64,000 nt of DNA, from the NCBI RefSeq assembly GCF_000159435.1, contig NZ_GG693415.1, positions 164,536 through 228,535 on the forward strand. The letters run 5' to 3'. The translations under genes were made by a program, and so were the position numbers. Below, piece by piece: positions 25,059 through 37,384 of this stretch. The DNA comes from Limosilactobacillus vaginalis DSM 5837 = ATCC 49540 (lineage in GTDB: Bacteria; Bacillota; Bacilli; Lactobacillales; Lactobacillaceae). Every line of letters starts with the position of its first letter. Position 1 is the first letter of the stretch. A model generated the notes under the pieces. That model was not told where the DNA came from and did no database searches. It saw nothing but the letters and a program-made list of their open reading frames with translations.

Positions 25059-26786
25059 ATGACTTTAAAAATGACAGGGACAGCGGCTAGTAATGGTGTC
25101 GGAATTGCGCCAGCATACATTGTAGATAAACCAGATCTGAGTTTTGAAAAGCGTCGGATTAGTGATCCATTTGCGGAAATTCAGCGCTTTAAAGATGCTT
25201 TGCTTGCAATTAGTAATGATCTTAGAGCGCTAAAAAAAGCAGCCACGAAAAAGTTATCAAAAGATGAGCTTGCGATCTTTGATGTTCATATTGAAATCCT
25301 AGATGATCCAGAAATGTTTAATCAGGTGGTTACTCGGATTCGAAGTCAGCGGATTAACGCGGAAACGGCTTTTGAAGAAGTAATTACGCGGGTTATTCAC
25401 GAATTTGAATCAATGACGGGAAATAAGTACATGCAGGAGCGGGCAACGGATTTTGCTAGTATTCGGGATCAGGTATTGGCAAAGCTTGAAGGAAAACAAC
25501 TTCCTAACCTGCAAACGCTTGACCATCCAGTAATCGTGGTTGCTCACATGATTGGACCATCAGATACTTCCCAAATGAATGCTAAGTATGTTAAAGGGAT
25601 TGTTACTGAAGTTGGCGGTCGGACCAGCCATGCTGCAATAATGGCTCGTTCATTGCAAATTCCGGCAATTGTTGGTTGTAAAAAGGTTGCTCATCAGGTA
25701 AAAAATGGTGAGCGGCTGGTTGTTGATGGTTTTTCGGGAACAGCGATTGTTGAACCCACTACTCAGCAGGTAGCGCATTATCAGCAACTAGCAAGTCAGT
25801 ATGCAGCGGAAAAGCTTCAGTGGGCGAAGTTAGTCAATAGTCCTTCAGTTACTAAGGATGGTCAACAGTTAACCATCTCCGCTAATATTGGGTCGTCAAA
25901 TGACATTCCGGCAGCCGTTAATAATGGGGCAGATGAAATTGGCCTTTTCCGGACTGAATTTCTTTACATGAAGAGCGAACACTTACCGACTGAAGAGGAG
26001 CAGTTTCGCGCATATCGGGATGCGGTTGAAAGTCTTGGGGGCAAGACACTAGTAGTAAGAACTCTGGATATTGGTGGTGATAAACCGCTGACCTTTATGC
26101 CGCTCCCTCATGAATTGAACCCGTTTTTAGGCTATCGAGCAATTCGAATTTCATTAGATCGACCACAAATGTTTCGTACCCAGTTACGAGCATTGATTCG
26201 TGCTTCACAGTTTGGTCAAGTTAATATTATGTTTCCAATGATTACGACTTTGGAAGAGCTCCAGGCAGCCAAGAAGATTTACTATGAAGAACGAGAAAAA
26301 TTGCGCCAAGATTATCCACATATTGGGGCAAACATTAAATTAGGAATTATGATTGAGGTTCCACTGGCTGCATTATATGCAGAGCGATTAGCTAAGGAGG
26401 TTGACTTCTTTAGCATCGGAACTAACGATCTGATTCAATACTGTTTTGCGGCTGATCGGGGGAATGCATCAGTTTCCTACCTTTATCAACCACTGAATCC
26501 ACCATTTTTAAGATTAATTGAGCACATTATTAAATCAGGTCACCAGCATAATACAACGGTGGCAATGTGTGGTGAAATGGCTGGCGATCGTCTTGCTTTG
26601 CCTCTTTTAATGGGAATGGGATTGGACGAATATTCGATGAGCGCAACATCGATCTTACGTACTCGCTCAATGATGAGAAACCTTGACATTAATGAATGCC
26701 AAAAGTTATACCATGAAGCAGTGACAAAGTGCGAAACCGCCAACCAAGTTCACGATTTAGTTGAAGAATGGCTAAAAAACGAATAG
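25059..26786 (+). CDS. ptsI: phosphoenolpyruvate-protein phosphotransferase (PTS enzyme I)
   Basis: 575 residues. Transfers phosphate from PEP to HPr. The phosphorylated His is H191 in GGRTSHAAIMARS; the PEP-binding C-terminal barrel holds DIGGDKPL, FRTEFLYM and CGEMAGD. Full length. GAGGG lies about 14 nt from the ATG, longer than usual. There is no ptsH in the window; enzyme I is normally encoded directly after ptsH, so this copy is detached. In a heterofermentative organism the enzyme may be largely regulatory. Confidence 0.95.
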   Translation: MTLKMTGTAASNGVGIAPAYIVDKPDLSFEKRRISDPFAEIQRFKDALLAISNDLRALKKAATKKLSKDELAIFDVHIEILDDPEMFNQVVTRIRSQRINAETAFEEVITRVIHEFESMTGNKYMQERATDFASIRDQVLAKLEGKQLPNLQTLDHPVIVVAHMIGPSDTSQMNAKYVKGIVTEVGGRTSHAAIMARSLQIPAIVGCKKVAHQVKNGERLVVDGFSGTAIVEPTTQQVAHYQQLASQYAAEKLQWAKLVNSPSVTKDGQQLTISANIGSSNDIPAAVNNGADEIGLFRTEFLYMKSEHLPTEEEQFRAYRDAVESLGGKTLVVRTLDIGGDKPLTFMPLPHELNPFLGYRAIRISLDRPQMFRTQLRALIRASQFGQVNIMFPMITTLEELQAAKKIYYEEREKLRQDYPHIGANIKLGIMIEVPLAALYAERLAKEVDFFSIGTNDLIQYCFAADRGNASVSYLYQPLNPPFLRLIEHIIKSGHQHNTTVAMCGEMAGDRLALPLLMGMGLDEYSMSATSILRTRSMMRNLDINECQKLYHEAVTKCETANQVHDLVEEWLKNE

Positions 26787-26799
26787 GTAACTAATAGTG

Positions 26800-26843
26800 A
26801 AGAGCTTACGATAAAGATAAGATTTTTATCAGCTCTTTTTTTG
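26800..26843 (+). terminator. intrinsic terminator after ptsI
   Basis: AAGAGCT (26800-26806) pairs with AGCTCTT (26831-26837), with an inner GATAAA/TTTATC stem and a T run. Confidence 0.85.
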
Positions 26844-26897
26844 TTTTAAATGAATAGTAAAATATTGGGTGATTGTAAAAAAGAGGAAGTGAAAATC

Positions 26898-28007
26898 GTG
26901 ACAATTCAGTGGTCACGCCAGAAAACATTCTTATTAATTGGGATGATTATTTGTGGCCTTGCAGCAATGCTTTTTGTTACTCATAATCAGCGCCTTTACC
27001 AACAGCCAATTGCTCGGGTTGTGCGAGTAACTAATGAAAAGCCTCAGCGAACTGAAGACCAGTTTAAAAATGTTGATCACCAAACTAATCAGGAACTTAC
27101 AACAATCCTGATGAACGGGAAAAGACGTGGGGATAAAGTTAAGGTTCAAAACACATTTAGTGATTCGCAACCAATGGATCAGCAATATAAGGTTGGCGAT
27201 CAGTTATTTCTTTCTCAGTTAAAAGCTAGCCATGGGAAATTATCAGCTAATCCAGCGGGGCCAAAACGGGATACAGTAGTTGTCTTTTTAAGCTGGCTTG
27301 TTATTACCGTTTTACTGCTAACGATGGGGAGAGCGGGGACATTTGCGCTTATTAGTGTAGTAATTAATACTATTTTATTCTTACTTGCAGTTTCACTAGA
27401 CCTTCATAACCAGGGGAATCATGTCCTGCTGATTTTTTCAACGTTAGCTTTAATTTTTACCGTTATTAGTCTTTTACTTGTTCTTGGCCCAACTAAAAAA
27501 ATGCTCGCTACGTTAGGCGCAACAGTTATCGGAACAACAGTTGCAATTTTAATTGGTGTCCTGGTTCTTCACCTTACCCATAATCGGGGGGTCTACTATG
27601 AATCTATGCAGTACGTGACTCAAGTACCACGACCGTTATTCATTGCGGAAATTTTACTGGGATCATTAGGTGCAGTTATGGATGAATCAAGTGATATTGT
27701 AGCAACATTATTTGAGTTAAAACGGATTGATCCGACCGTCACACGGTTGCAGCTATTTATGTCTGGAAGGAGTGTCGGTAAATCGATCATGGGCCCGTTA
27801 GTAAATGTCCTCTTTCTGATCTTTATGGCAGATACCTTTACGAATAGCTTACTTTACTTGAAGAACGGTAATTCATGGGGGTATACGTTCAGCATGAATA
27901 TGAGTTTAGGAATGGTGCAAAGCTTGGTTAGCGGAATTGGAATTGTGTTGGCAGTTCCGGTAGTTAGTATCCTCGGCGCTTTACTGCTAGGAAGGAGGAA
28001 CCGATAG
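26898..28007 (+). CDS. YibE/F family membrane protein, first subunit
   Basis: About 369 residues: one N-terminal membrane segment, an extracytoplasmic domain of about 100 residues (RVVRVTNEKPQRTEDQ... KVGDQLFLS), then six or seven membrane helices with the family-typical segments GSLGAVMDESSDIVATLFEL and GRSVGKSIMGPLVNVLFLIF. The YibE/YibF family has no established function. The start is GTG 26898 after GAGGAAG. It overlaps the next gene by one base. Confidence 0.82.
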   Translation: MTIQWSRQKTFLLIGMIICGLAAMLFVTHNQRLYQQPIARVVRVTNEKPQRTEDQFKNVDHQTNQELTTILMNGKRRGDKVKVQNTFSDSQPMDQQYKVGDQLFLSQLKASHGKLSANPAGPKRDTVVVFLSWLVITVLLLTMGRAGTFALISVVINTILFLLAVSLDLHNQGNHVLLIFSTLALIFTVISLLLVLGPTKKMLATLGATVIGTTVAILIGVLVLHLTHNRGVYYESMQYVTQVPRPLFIAEILLGSLGAVMDESSDIVATLFELKRIDPTVTRLQLFMSGRSVGKSIMGPLVNVLFLIFMADTFTNSLLYLKNGNSWGYTFSMNMSLGMVQSLVSGIGIVLAVPVVSILGALLLGRRNR

Positions 28008-28780
28008 TGAGTGCAATTTATGCATTAGGAATAGTGTTACTGTGTTCGATGGTTCTCGTTGGCGGTAAGCAGGGATGGCGATCCTTTCTTAGTCTATTGT
28101 TGAATTTTGGCTTCTTGTTTTTTGCCATTGTCTTGATTGAGTTTCACGTCCCACCAATGTTTGTTACTGCGACTACAGGAATCACGATTTTAGCAATCAC
28201 GATTTTTATGGGGGAAGATGATTTGCGAACGACAGTGACAGCCTTTTATGCCTCATTGATTGTTTTAGCAATTCTGATTTTACTTATTCTGTTTGTCAGT
28301 CATTGGGCGATGGCTCAGGGCTTTGGTACTGAAGATAGTGATGATCTTGAGGGAATGTCGATCCTAATTGGAATTAGTTATTTAAAAGTTTCGGTTACCG
28401 CAATCGTTATTAGTACATTAGGAGCGATTGCTGAAGCAGCGATGGCAATTTCCGCAGGGTTGACGGAAATTCTGGAAACTCATCCTCAAATTAGTAATCC
28501 ACGATTAGTTGAGGGAGGAATGGAAATCGGCCGTCAAATTATTGGAACGACATTGAACACCCTTTTCTTTGGCTTTTTTGGTGGCTTCCTTTCTCTTTTT
28601 ATTTGGTTTGCAGGGTTACATTATTCATTTGGAATGATTTTTAACAATAAGATCTTTATTGCCGAGTTGATTGAAATCTTAATCTCGTTTCTCGGTGTCC
28701 TGCTAACTGTTCCAATCACTTCGTTAGTAATGGTTAAACGGCGAAAGCGGGTCATTGACAAACCGGTAGAAACGAAGTAA
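28007..28780 (+). CDS. YibE/F family membrane protein, second subunit
   Basis: 257 residues, about seven membrane helices, no large soluble domain. It carries the related motif STLGAIAEAAMAISAGLTEIL and GMEIGRQIIGTTLNTLFFGF, matching the second half of its neighbour, so the pair are partial paralogues and probably form one complex. GTG start overlapping the previous stop; GGAGG lies just upstream. Function unknown. Confidence 0.8.
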   Translation: MSAIYALGIVLLCSMVLVGGKQGWRSFLSLLLNFGFLFFAIVLIEFHVPPMFVTATTGITILAITIFMGEDDLRTTVTAFYASLIVLAILILLILFVSHWAMAQGFGTEDSDDLEGMSILIGISYLKVSVTAIVISTLGAIAEAAMAISAGLTEILETHPQISNPRLVEGGMEIGRQIIGTTLNTLFFGFFGGFLSLFIWFAGLHYSFGMIFNNKIFIAELIEILISFLGVLLTVPITSLVMVKRRKRVIDKPVETK

Positions 28781-28807
28781 GATATTTTTTGAAATTAAAA
28801 CCTTTAA

Positions 28808-28913
28808 AAGAGGTCCCGTGAGGCCTCAAAGGTGCGGTGAAATAACACTACATGGTTGTAGCATATTTACTAAAGCAGCTTTGGGGCTTCACTCAAAGCT
28901 GCTTTATTTTTTT
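28808..28913 (+). promoter_or_regulatory. PyrR-binding attenuator ahead of uracil permease
   Basis: GAGGTCCCGTGAGGCCTC at 28810-28827 forms a hairpin with the purine-rich loop typical of PyrR binding sites. A perfect 12-bp terminator hairpin follows (AAAGCAGCTTTG 28872-28883, CAAAGCTGCTTT 28894-28905, then seven T). A CTAC/GTAG stem sits between. High UMP would let PyrR bind and favour termination, lowering permease synthesis. Confidence 0.8.
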
Positions 28914-28929
28914 AGGGAGGGAAATATTC

Positions 28930-30231
28930 ATGGCTCATCGTGACGATGTCGTTTTAGACGTTAATGAAAAGCCAAAAACTGGTCAATGGATTGGGCTTTC
29001 ACTCCAACACATGTTTTCCATGTTTGGTTCCACTGTTCTGGTGCCAATTCTTGTTGGGTTGAACCCGGGCATTGCACTTTTTAGTTCCGGTGTTGGTACG
29101 TTAATGTACCTTCTAATTACGAAACACAAGATCCCGGCATATATGGGTTCCAGTTTCTCGTTTGTTGTCCCAATGATGGCATTAATGAAGTCGACTGGTT
29201 ATCCAGGAATTGCACAAGGGACAGTTGCCGTTGGGTGTGTTTACCTGATTGTTTCAATAATCGTTAGTTTAATTGGTTCGGATTGGATTGATAAGATCTT
29301 GCCGCCAATTATCGTTGGACCTGTAGTTGTTGTTATTGGACTTTCATTAGCTAGTACAGCAGCCAAGGATGCAACAATTAATTCAGTAACGGGAAAGTAC
29401 GATCTTAAATTCTTTGCAGTTGCAATGATTACAATGCTACTGACAATTGCTTTCAATATGTACTTTAAAGGGTTCATGGGATTGATCCCAATTTTGATGG
29501 GGATTGTCTTTGGCTACATTGTTGCATGTTTGTTTGGGATCGTTGATTTTACACCAGTAGAGAAAGCTCACTGGTTCAGTCTGCCTGCGTTCCAAGTTCC
29601 GTTTATCGACTACCACCCACAATTTTATTGGGGAGCAATTTTAAGTATGGCGCCAATCGCGTTTGTAACTATGACGGAACACTTGGGTCATATTATGGTA
29701 TTAAACGAATTGACAGAACGGAACTTCTTTAAGGATCCGGGATTAAACCACACCTTAGCAGGGGATGGGACTGCATCAATTATCGCTGGATTCGTTGGTG
29801 GTCCTCCAGTTACCAGTTATGGTGAAAACATTGGTGTTATCGCTATTACTAAGGTCCAATCTGTCTATGTTATTGCTGGTGCCGCAGCGTTTGCAATCTT
29901 CTTCAGTTTTATTGGCAAGTTAAGTGCCTTAATTGAAACGATTCCGATGCCAGTTATTGGTGGGATTTCCTTCCTTCTCTTTGGGGTGATTGCATCCAGT
30001 GGTCTACGAGTAATGATTGAAGACCAAATTGATTTCAACAAGAAGCGTAACCTCATGATCGCTTCAGCAATTCTGGTTATCGGAATTGGAAATGCCTACT
30101 TAAAATTAGGACAATACCAATTCTCTGGCTTAGCAGTTGCTGCTGTTTTGGGAATTGCATTAAACCTCATCCTTCCACAAGAAGCGCGGAGCGAAAAAGA
30201 AATTTCCGAAAAAGTTAATAAAACTAAATAA
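28930..30231 (+). CDS. pyrP: uracil permease (NCS2 family)
   Basis: 433 residues, about 12-14 membrane segments, nucleobase/cation symporter-2 family. Conserved pieces: QHMFSMFGSTVLVPILVGL in the first helices, the MTEHLGHIMVLNELT substrate-site segment, and GGPPVTSYGENIGVIAIT. The PyrR attenuator upstream points to uracil rather than xanthine as substrate. The start at 28930 follows GGGAGGG; the longer in-frame reading would run through the attenuator hairpin. Confidence 0.9.
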   Translation: MAHRDDVVLDVNEKPKTGQWIGLSLQHMFSMFGSTVLVPILVGLNPGIALFSSGVGTLMYLLITKHKIPAYMGSSFSFVVPMMALMKSTGYPGIAQGTVAVGCVYLIVSIIVSLIGSDWIDKILPPIIVGPVVVVIGLSLASTAAKDATINSVTGKYDLKFFAVAMITMLLTIAFNMYFKGFMGLIPILMGIVFGYIVACLFGIVDFTPVEKAHWFSLPAFQVPFIDYHPQFYWGAILSMAPIAFVTMTEHLGHIMVLNELTERNFFKDPGLNHTLAGDGTASIIAGFVGGPPVTSYGENIGVIAITKVQSVYVIAGAAAFAIFFSFIGKLSALIETIPMPVIGGISFLLFGVIASSGLRVMIEDQIDFNKKRNLMIASAILVIGIGNAYLKLGQYQFSGLAVAAVLGIALNLILPQEARSEKEISEKVNKTK

Positions 30232-30249
30232 TTAGATTAATGGGTCGAG

Positions 30250-30287
30250 AAGCAAGAAAAAATATTTTCTTTGTCTCTTGGCTTTTT
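30250..30287 (+). terminator. intrinsic terminator after pyrP
   Basis: AAGCAAGA and TCTTGGCTT pair with one bulge around an A/T-paired centre, ending in TTTTT. Confidence 0.6.
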
Positions 30288-30396
30288 AATTAAAAGATGA
30301 TTAAAGGATCACGATTAGAAATGAATCTGTAAGGAGGAAATCTAATTAGGACGGTCTTTGTTAACGGTTTATTTCTTAAAAAAGCAAGAAATATTT

Positions 30397-30463
30397 TTGA
30401 ATGTTGCTTCAAATGATGATATATTAATACTCGTATATTGGGCTAGTTCGTATTAGTATACGA
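30397..30463 (+). promoter_or_regulatory. atp operon promoter and leader hairpins
   Basis: TTGAAT at 30397 and TATATT at 30420 with a 17-nt spacer put the start near 30432. The leader then holds TCGTATA (30431-30437), TCGTAT (30448-30453) and their complement TATACGA (30457-30463), so two mutually exclusive hairpins can form. An orphan AAGGAGG at 30331 has no ATG or GTG behind it. The rest of 30288-30518 shows nothing else. Confidence 0.5.
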
Positions 30464-30518
30464 CGTTCATCCAATTTACAGCCAAATTATTGTTATTAAG
30501 GAAAGAGGTGAAATATGA

Positions 30519-31474
<956 letters not shown>

Positions 31475-31523
31475 TTATTTTGATTAATAATTTTTATTTT
31501 AGAGAACAAGGAGGTGTCAATAG

Positions 31524-32042
31524 ATGTTTGTGAACAGTGTTTTAGCTGAATCTAATAGCTTATACGTTGGTGATTTGGTATTCTACATCGTTACCTTCAT
31601 CATCCTGATGTTGCTTATCAAGCACTTTGCTTGGAAGCCAGTTACGGATATGATGAAAAAGCGTGCAGATAAGATTGCTAGTGATATTGACAATGCTGCT
31701 AAATCACGTGAAAACGCTGAAAAGATGGCTGCTAAACGACAAGCTGAGTTACAAAACTCTCACCAAGAAGCTGCTGACATTGTTAATAATGCCAAGAAGT
31801 CTGGTGAAGCTCAACGTACTCAAATTGTTGAAGCTGCACAAAATGACGCTCAAGCACTTAAGCAACGCGCACAAGAAGATGCTAAGCAAGCTCGTCGTGA
31901 TGCGTTGAATGGTGCAAAGGATGACGTTGCAAACTTATCTATTGAGATTGCTTCCAAACTCATCCACAAAGAATTAAATGCGGACGATCAAAAGGAATTG
32001 ATCGATTCGTACATTGAAGGGTTGGTAGATCATGAGTCTTGA
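31524..32042 (+). CDS. atpF: ATP synthase F0 subunit b
   Basis: 172 residues: one N-terminal membrane segment (about 16-36, [20 protein letters not shown]) and a long Ala/Lys/Glu/Gln coiled coil forming the peripheral stalk. AAGGAGGTG precedes the ATG. The 3' end overlaps atpH by 11 nt. Confidence 0.95.
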   Translation: MFVNSVLAESNSLYVGDLVFYIVTFIILMLLIKHFAWKPVTDMMKKRADKIASDIDNAAKSRENAEKMAAKRQAELQNSHQEAADIVNNAKKSGEAQRTQIVEAAQNDAQALKQRAQEDAKQARRDALNGAKDDVANLSIEIASKLIHKELNADDQKELIDSYIEGLVDHES

Positions 32043-32574
32043 TAAGCAAACAGTTGCAAATCGTTATGCGAAAGCACTGTTCGAGTTGGTCGATGAAGAC
32101 AATACACTCGATCAAACTTATCAAGAATTGACTGCTCTACGTCAAGTCTTTGAGGACAACGCTGCACTGGCTTCTGTCTTATCAGGAGTTCAATTATCAC
32201 TCAGTGAAAAGAAGTCCCTTATTGATGATTTGAAGAAAGGTTTTTCTCAACCAGTTTCAAATTTAATTCAAATGACTTTTGATTATGGCCGGATTAACGA
32301 TCTAGTTGCAATCATTGATGAGTTTGAGCGACGGTATGACGCTAAGATGAAACGCGTTCATGCTGACGTTGTTACAGCGATCCAACTTGATAAACAACAA
32401 CGTGATCAACTTAAGGCTAACCTAGCTCAACGATTTGGAGCTAAGGAAGTTGTTCTTCACGAACAAGTTGATCCCGAAATTTTGGGCGGAGTTATTGTTC
32501 ATCTTAATAATAAGACATTGGATGGTAGCTTAAGTTCAAAGATTAAGCAGATTCGTCGTTTACTAGTTAGATAA
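32032..32574 (+). CDS. atpH: ATP synthase F1 subunit delta
   Basis: 180 residues. The N-terminal helical domain ([12 protein letters not shown]) binds the top of F1; the C-terminal part ([25 protein letters not shown]) is the conserved stalk-binding signature. Its start overlaps atpF, so synthesis of the two stalk proteins is coupled. Confidence 0.95.
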   Translation: MSLDKQTVANRYAKALFELVDEDNTLDQTYQELTALRQVFEDNAALASVLSGVQLSLSEKKSLIDDLKKGFSQPVSNLIQMTFDYGRINDLVAIIDEFERRYDAKMKRVHADVVTAIQLDKQQRDQLKANLAQRFGAKEVVLHEQVDPEILGGVIVHLNNKTLDGSLSSKIKQIRRLLVR

Positions 32575-34140
<1,566 letters not shown>

Positions 34141-34171
34141 TAATGACTAGTCGAAAGGACGGTGAGATTTA

Positions 34172-35098
34172 GTGCCAGCTTCACTTGCTGCTGTTAAGCA
34201 TAAGATTGAATCCACAAAGAGCACGCGCCAGATTACTTCTGCCATGCAAATGGTTTCAACTGCAAAATTGAATCAAATTCAACACCATACTCAGTCATAT
34301 GAAGTATATGCTGAGAAGGTTAAGAAGATGTTGTCCGATCTGGTTAAATCTCACAACGCATCTGCAGCTAGCGCCAGTCATGACGCTTACGCTGCGTTGT
34401 TTGAGAAGCGTCCAGTTAAAAAGACTGGAATTTTAGTTATTACATCTGATCGTGGCTTGGTTGGTAGTTATAATAACAATATTATCAAGCAAACTTTACA
34501 GTTAATGAAGGACAAGAATTTAACTGCTGAAAGTACAGTATTCTTAACTGTTGGTAAGACCGGGACTGAGTTCTTTAAGAAACGTGGGATGAACGTCGTC
34601 TACGAGTATTCAGGAATTAGCGATGTACCAACATTCCGTGAAGTTCATCAAATTGTAAAGACTGCTGTTCAGATGTATGACGATGCCGTATTCGATGAAA
34701 TGTACTTGGCATACAGCCATTACGTTAATCGGATTACGTCCCGAGTACGGGTTCATGATGTATTGCCAATTACGGCTGAATCATTGATGGAAGATGAGGA
34801 AAAGTCCGCAGAATCCGTTCAAGATGAGTCACCGATTACTGCTGAATACGAATTTGAACCTTCGGATACGGAAATTATTGCTGGACTTGTTTCACAATAT
34901 GCTGAAAGCTTATTGTATGGAGCAATCCTTGATGCAAAGACGTCAGAACACTCATCAAGTGCGAACGCCATGCGGTCTGCCACTGATAATGCTGATGACA
35001 TCATTTCATCATTAGAGCTGCAATATAACCGTGCTCGTCAAGCTGCTATTACTACCGAAATTACTGAAATTACCGGTGGTATGACAGCACAAGAATAA
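34172..35098 (+). CDS. atpG: ATP synthase F1 subunit gamma
   Basis: 308 residues with GTG start after AAAGGACGGTGAG. N-terminal helix KHKIESTKSTRQITSAMQMV and C-terminal helix RARQAAITTEITEIxGG-type segment form the rotor coiled coil. An acidic stretch (EDEEKSAESVQDESP) near residues 208-222 is an insertion common in lactobacilli. Confidence 0.95.
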   Translation: MPASLAAVKHKIESTKSTRQITSAMQMVSTAKLNQIQHHTQSYEVYAEKVKKMLSDLVKSHNASAASASHDAYAALFEKRPVKKTGILVITSDRGLVGSYNNNIIKQTLQLMKDKNLTAESTVFLTVGKTGTEFFKKRGMNVVYEYSGISDVPTFREVHQIVKTAVQMYDDAVFDEMYLAYSHYVNRITSRVRVHDVLPITAESLMEDEEKSAESVQDESPITAEYEFEPSDTEIIAGLVSQYAESLLYGAILDAKTSEHSSSANAMRSATDNADDIISSLELQYNRARQAAITTEITEITGGMTAQE

Positions 35099-35109
35099 AA
35101 TTTAACTGA

Positions 35110-36546
<1,437 letters not shown>

Positions 36547-36557
36547 GAGGGATAATT

Positions 36558-36986
36558 ATGGCTGATACTAAGTTTAAAGTCACCATTATCACTCCTGATG
36601 GTACGGTTTATGATAATGATAATGCCACGATGGTTATTATGAACACTTCTGGTGGTCAAATGGGGATCATGGCTAAACACGTACCTGTATTAGCGTCATT
36701 AACGATTAGCGAGTTACGAATTAAACATGATCAAGGCACCGATGAAATTGCCGCTGTTAACGGTGGAATCATGCAATTTGATGGAGAAACTGCCTTAATT
36801 ACTGCAGATAGTGCTGAAATGCCCGAAAAGATCGACGTTGCCCGTGCTGAAGAAGCCAAGCAGCGTGCTGAAGAAGAAATTAAGAAGGCAAAGAAAGCAC
36901 ATCGTCAAAACGATCTTGCCCGCGCTGAAGTTCATTTGAAGCGTGCTGTTAACCGGCTTAAGGTTTCTAAGTTTAAGCAAAAGTAA
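36558..36986 (+). CDS. atpC: ATP synthase F1 subunit epsilon
   Basis: 142 residues: N-terminal beta sandwich (FKVTIITPDGTVYDND ... VNGGIMQFDG) and a C-terminal helical hairpin rich in Ala, Glu, Lys and Arg, which can inhibit ATP hydrolysis. GGAGGG overlaps the end of atpD; gap 11 nt. Last gene of the operon. Confidence 0.95.
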   Translation: MADTKFKVTIITPDGTVYDNDNATMVIMNTSGGQMGIMAKHVPVLASLTISELRIKHDQGTDEIAAVNGGIMQFDGETALITADSAEMPEKIDVARAEEAKQRAEEEIKKAKKAHRQNDLARAEVHLKRAVNRLKVSKFKQK

Positions 36987-37002
36987 CCGTTTTTTAACGA
37001 TG

Positions 37003-37042
37003 AAAAGGATATTTAATGGGTTTCCATTAAATGTCCTTTTTT
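37003..37042 (+). terminator. intrinsic terminator of the atp operon
   Basis: AAAAGGATATTTAATGG and CCATTAAATGTCCTTTT pair with one G-U around a 4-nt loop, then T run. Confidence 0.92.
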
Positions 37043-37135
37043 GATTATTAACTTAGTCTAAAGGTTGTTAATGATGACTGATCACTCATTAGTTGGTATG
37101 ATAAGATTGTAGTTGGTTTTAAAGAGGGTGAAAAG

Positions 37136-37366
37136 GTGCAGATAACAGGAATTAAAGCTTTAGTAGAAATAGTTATCCAACTCGGAATGATCTGGCTAAC
37201 CTTTACCGCAATTCAGGGATTTCGAATCGAGCGCTTTTTTCGTCATCCCCCGAAGACGCTACCGTTAGCGATTGTCTTATGTTCTACAGCGATCGGTTAC
37301 TTGTGCGCTAGTTTTTTCATTGGATTCATTAATGCAGTGAGCCAACTACCCGGTTTATTGCGTTGA
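37136..37366 (+). CDS. DUF1146 family membrane protein (YwzB-like)
   Basis: 76 residues, two hydrophobic helices (about 10-25 and 43-65) with a basic loop (RIERFFRHPPKT). The position between atpC and murA is where the YwzB/DUF1146 family sits in Bacilli. GTG start after AAAGAGGGTG. An extended -10 (TGGTATGAT, 37094-37102) drives it and probably murA. Function unknown. Confidence 0.85.
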   Translation: MQITGIKALVEIVIQLGMIWLTFTAIQGFRIERFFRHPPKTLPLAIVLCSTAIGYLCASFFIGFINAVSQLPGLLR

Positions 37367-37384
37367 TTTAATAAGGAGTTAATT

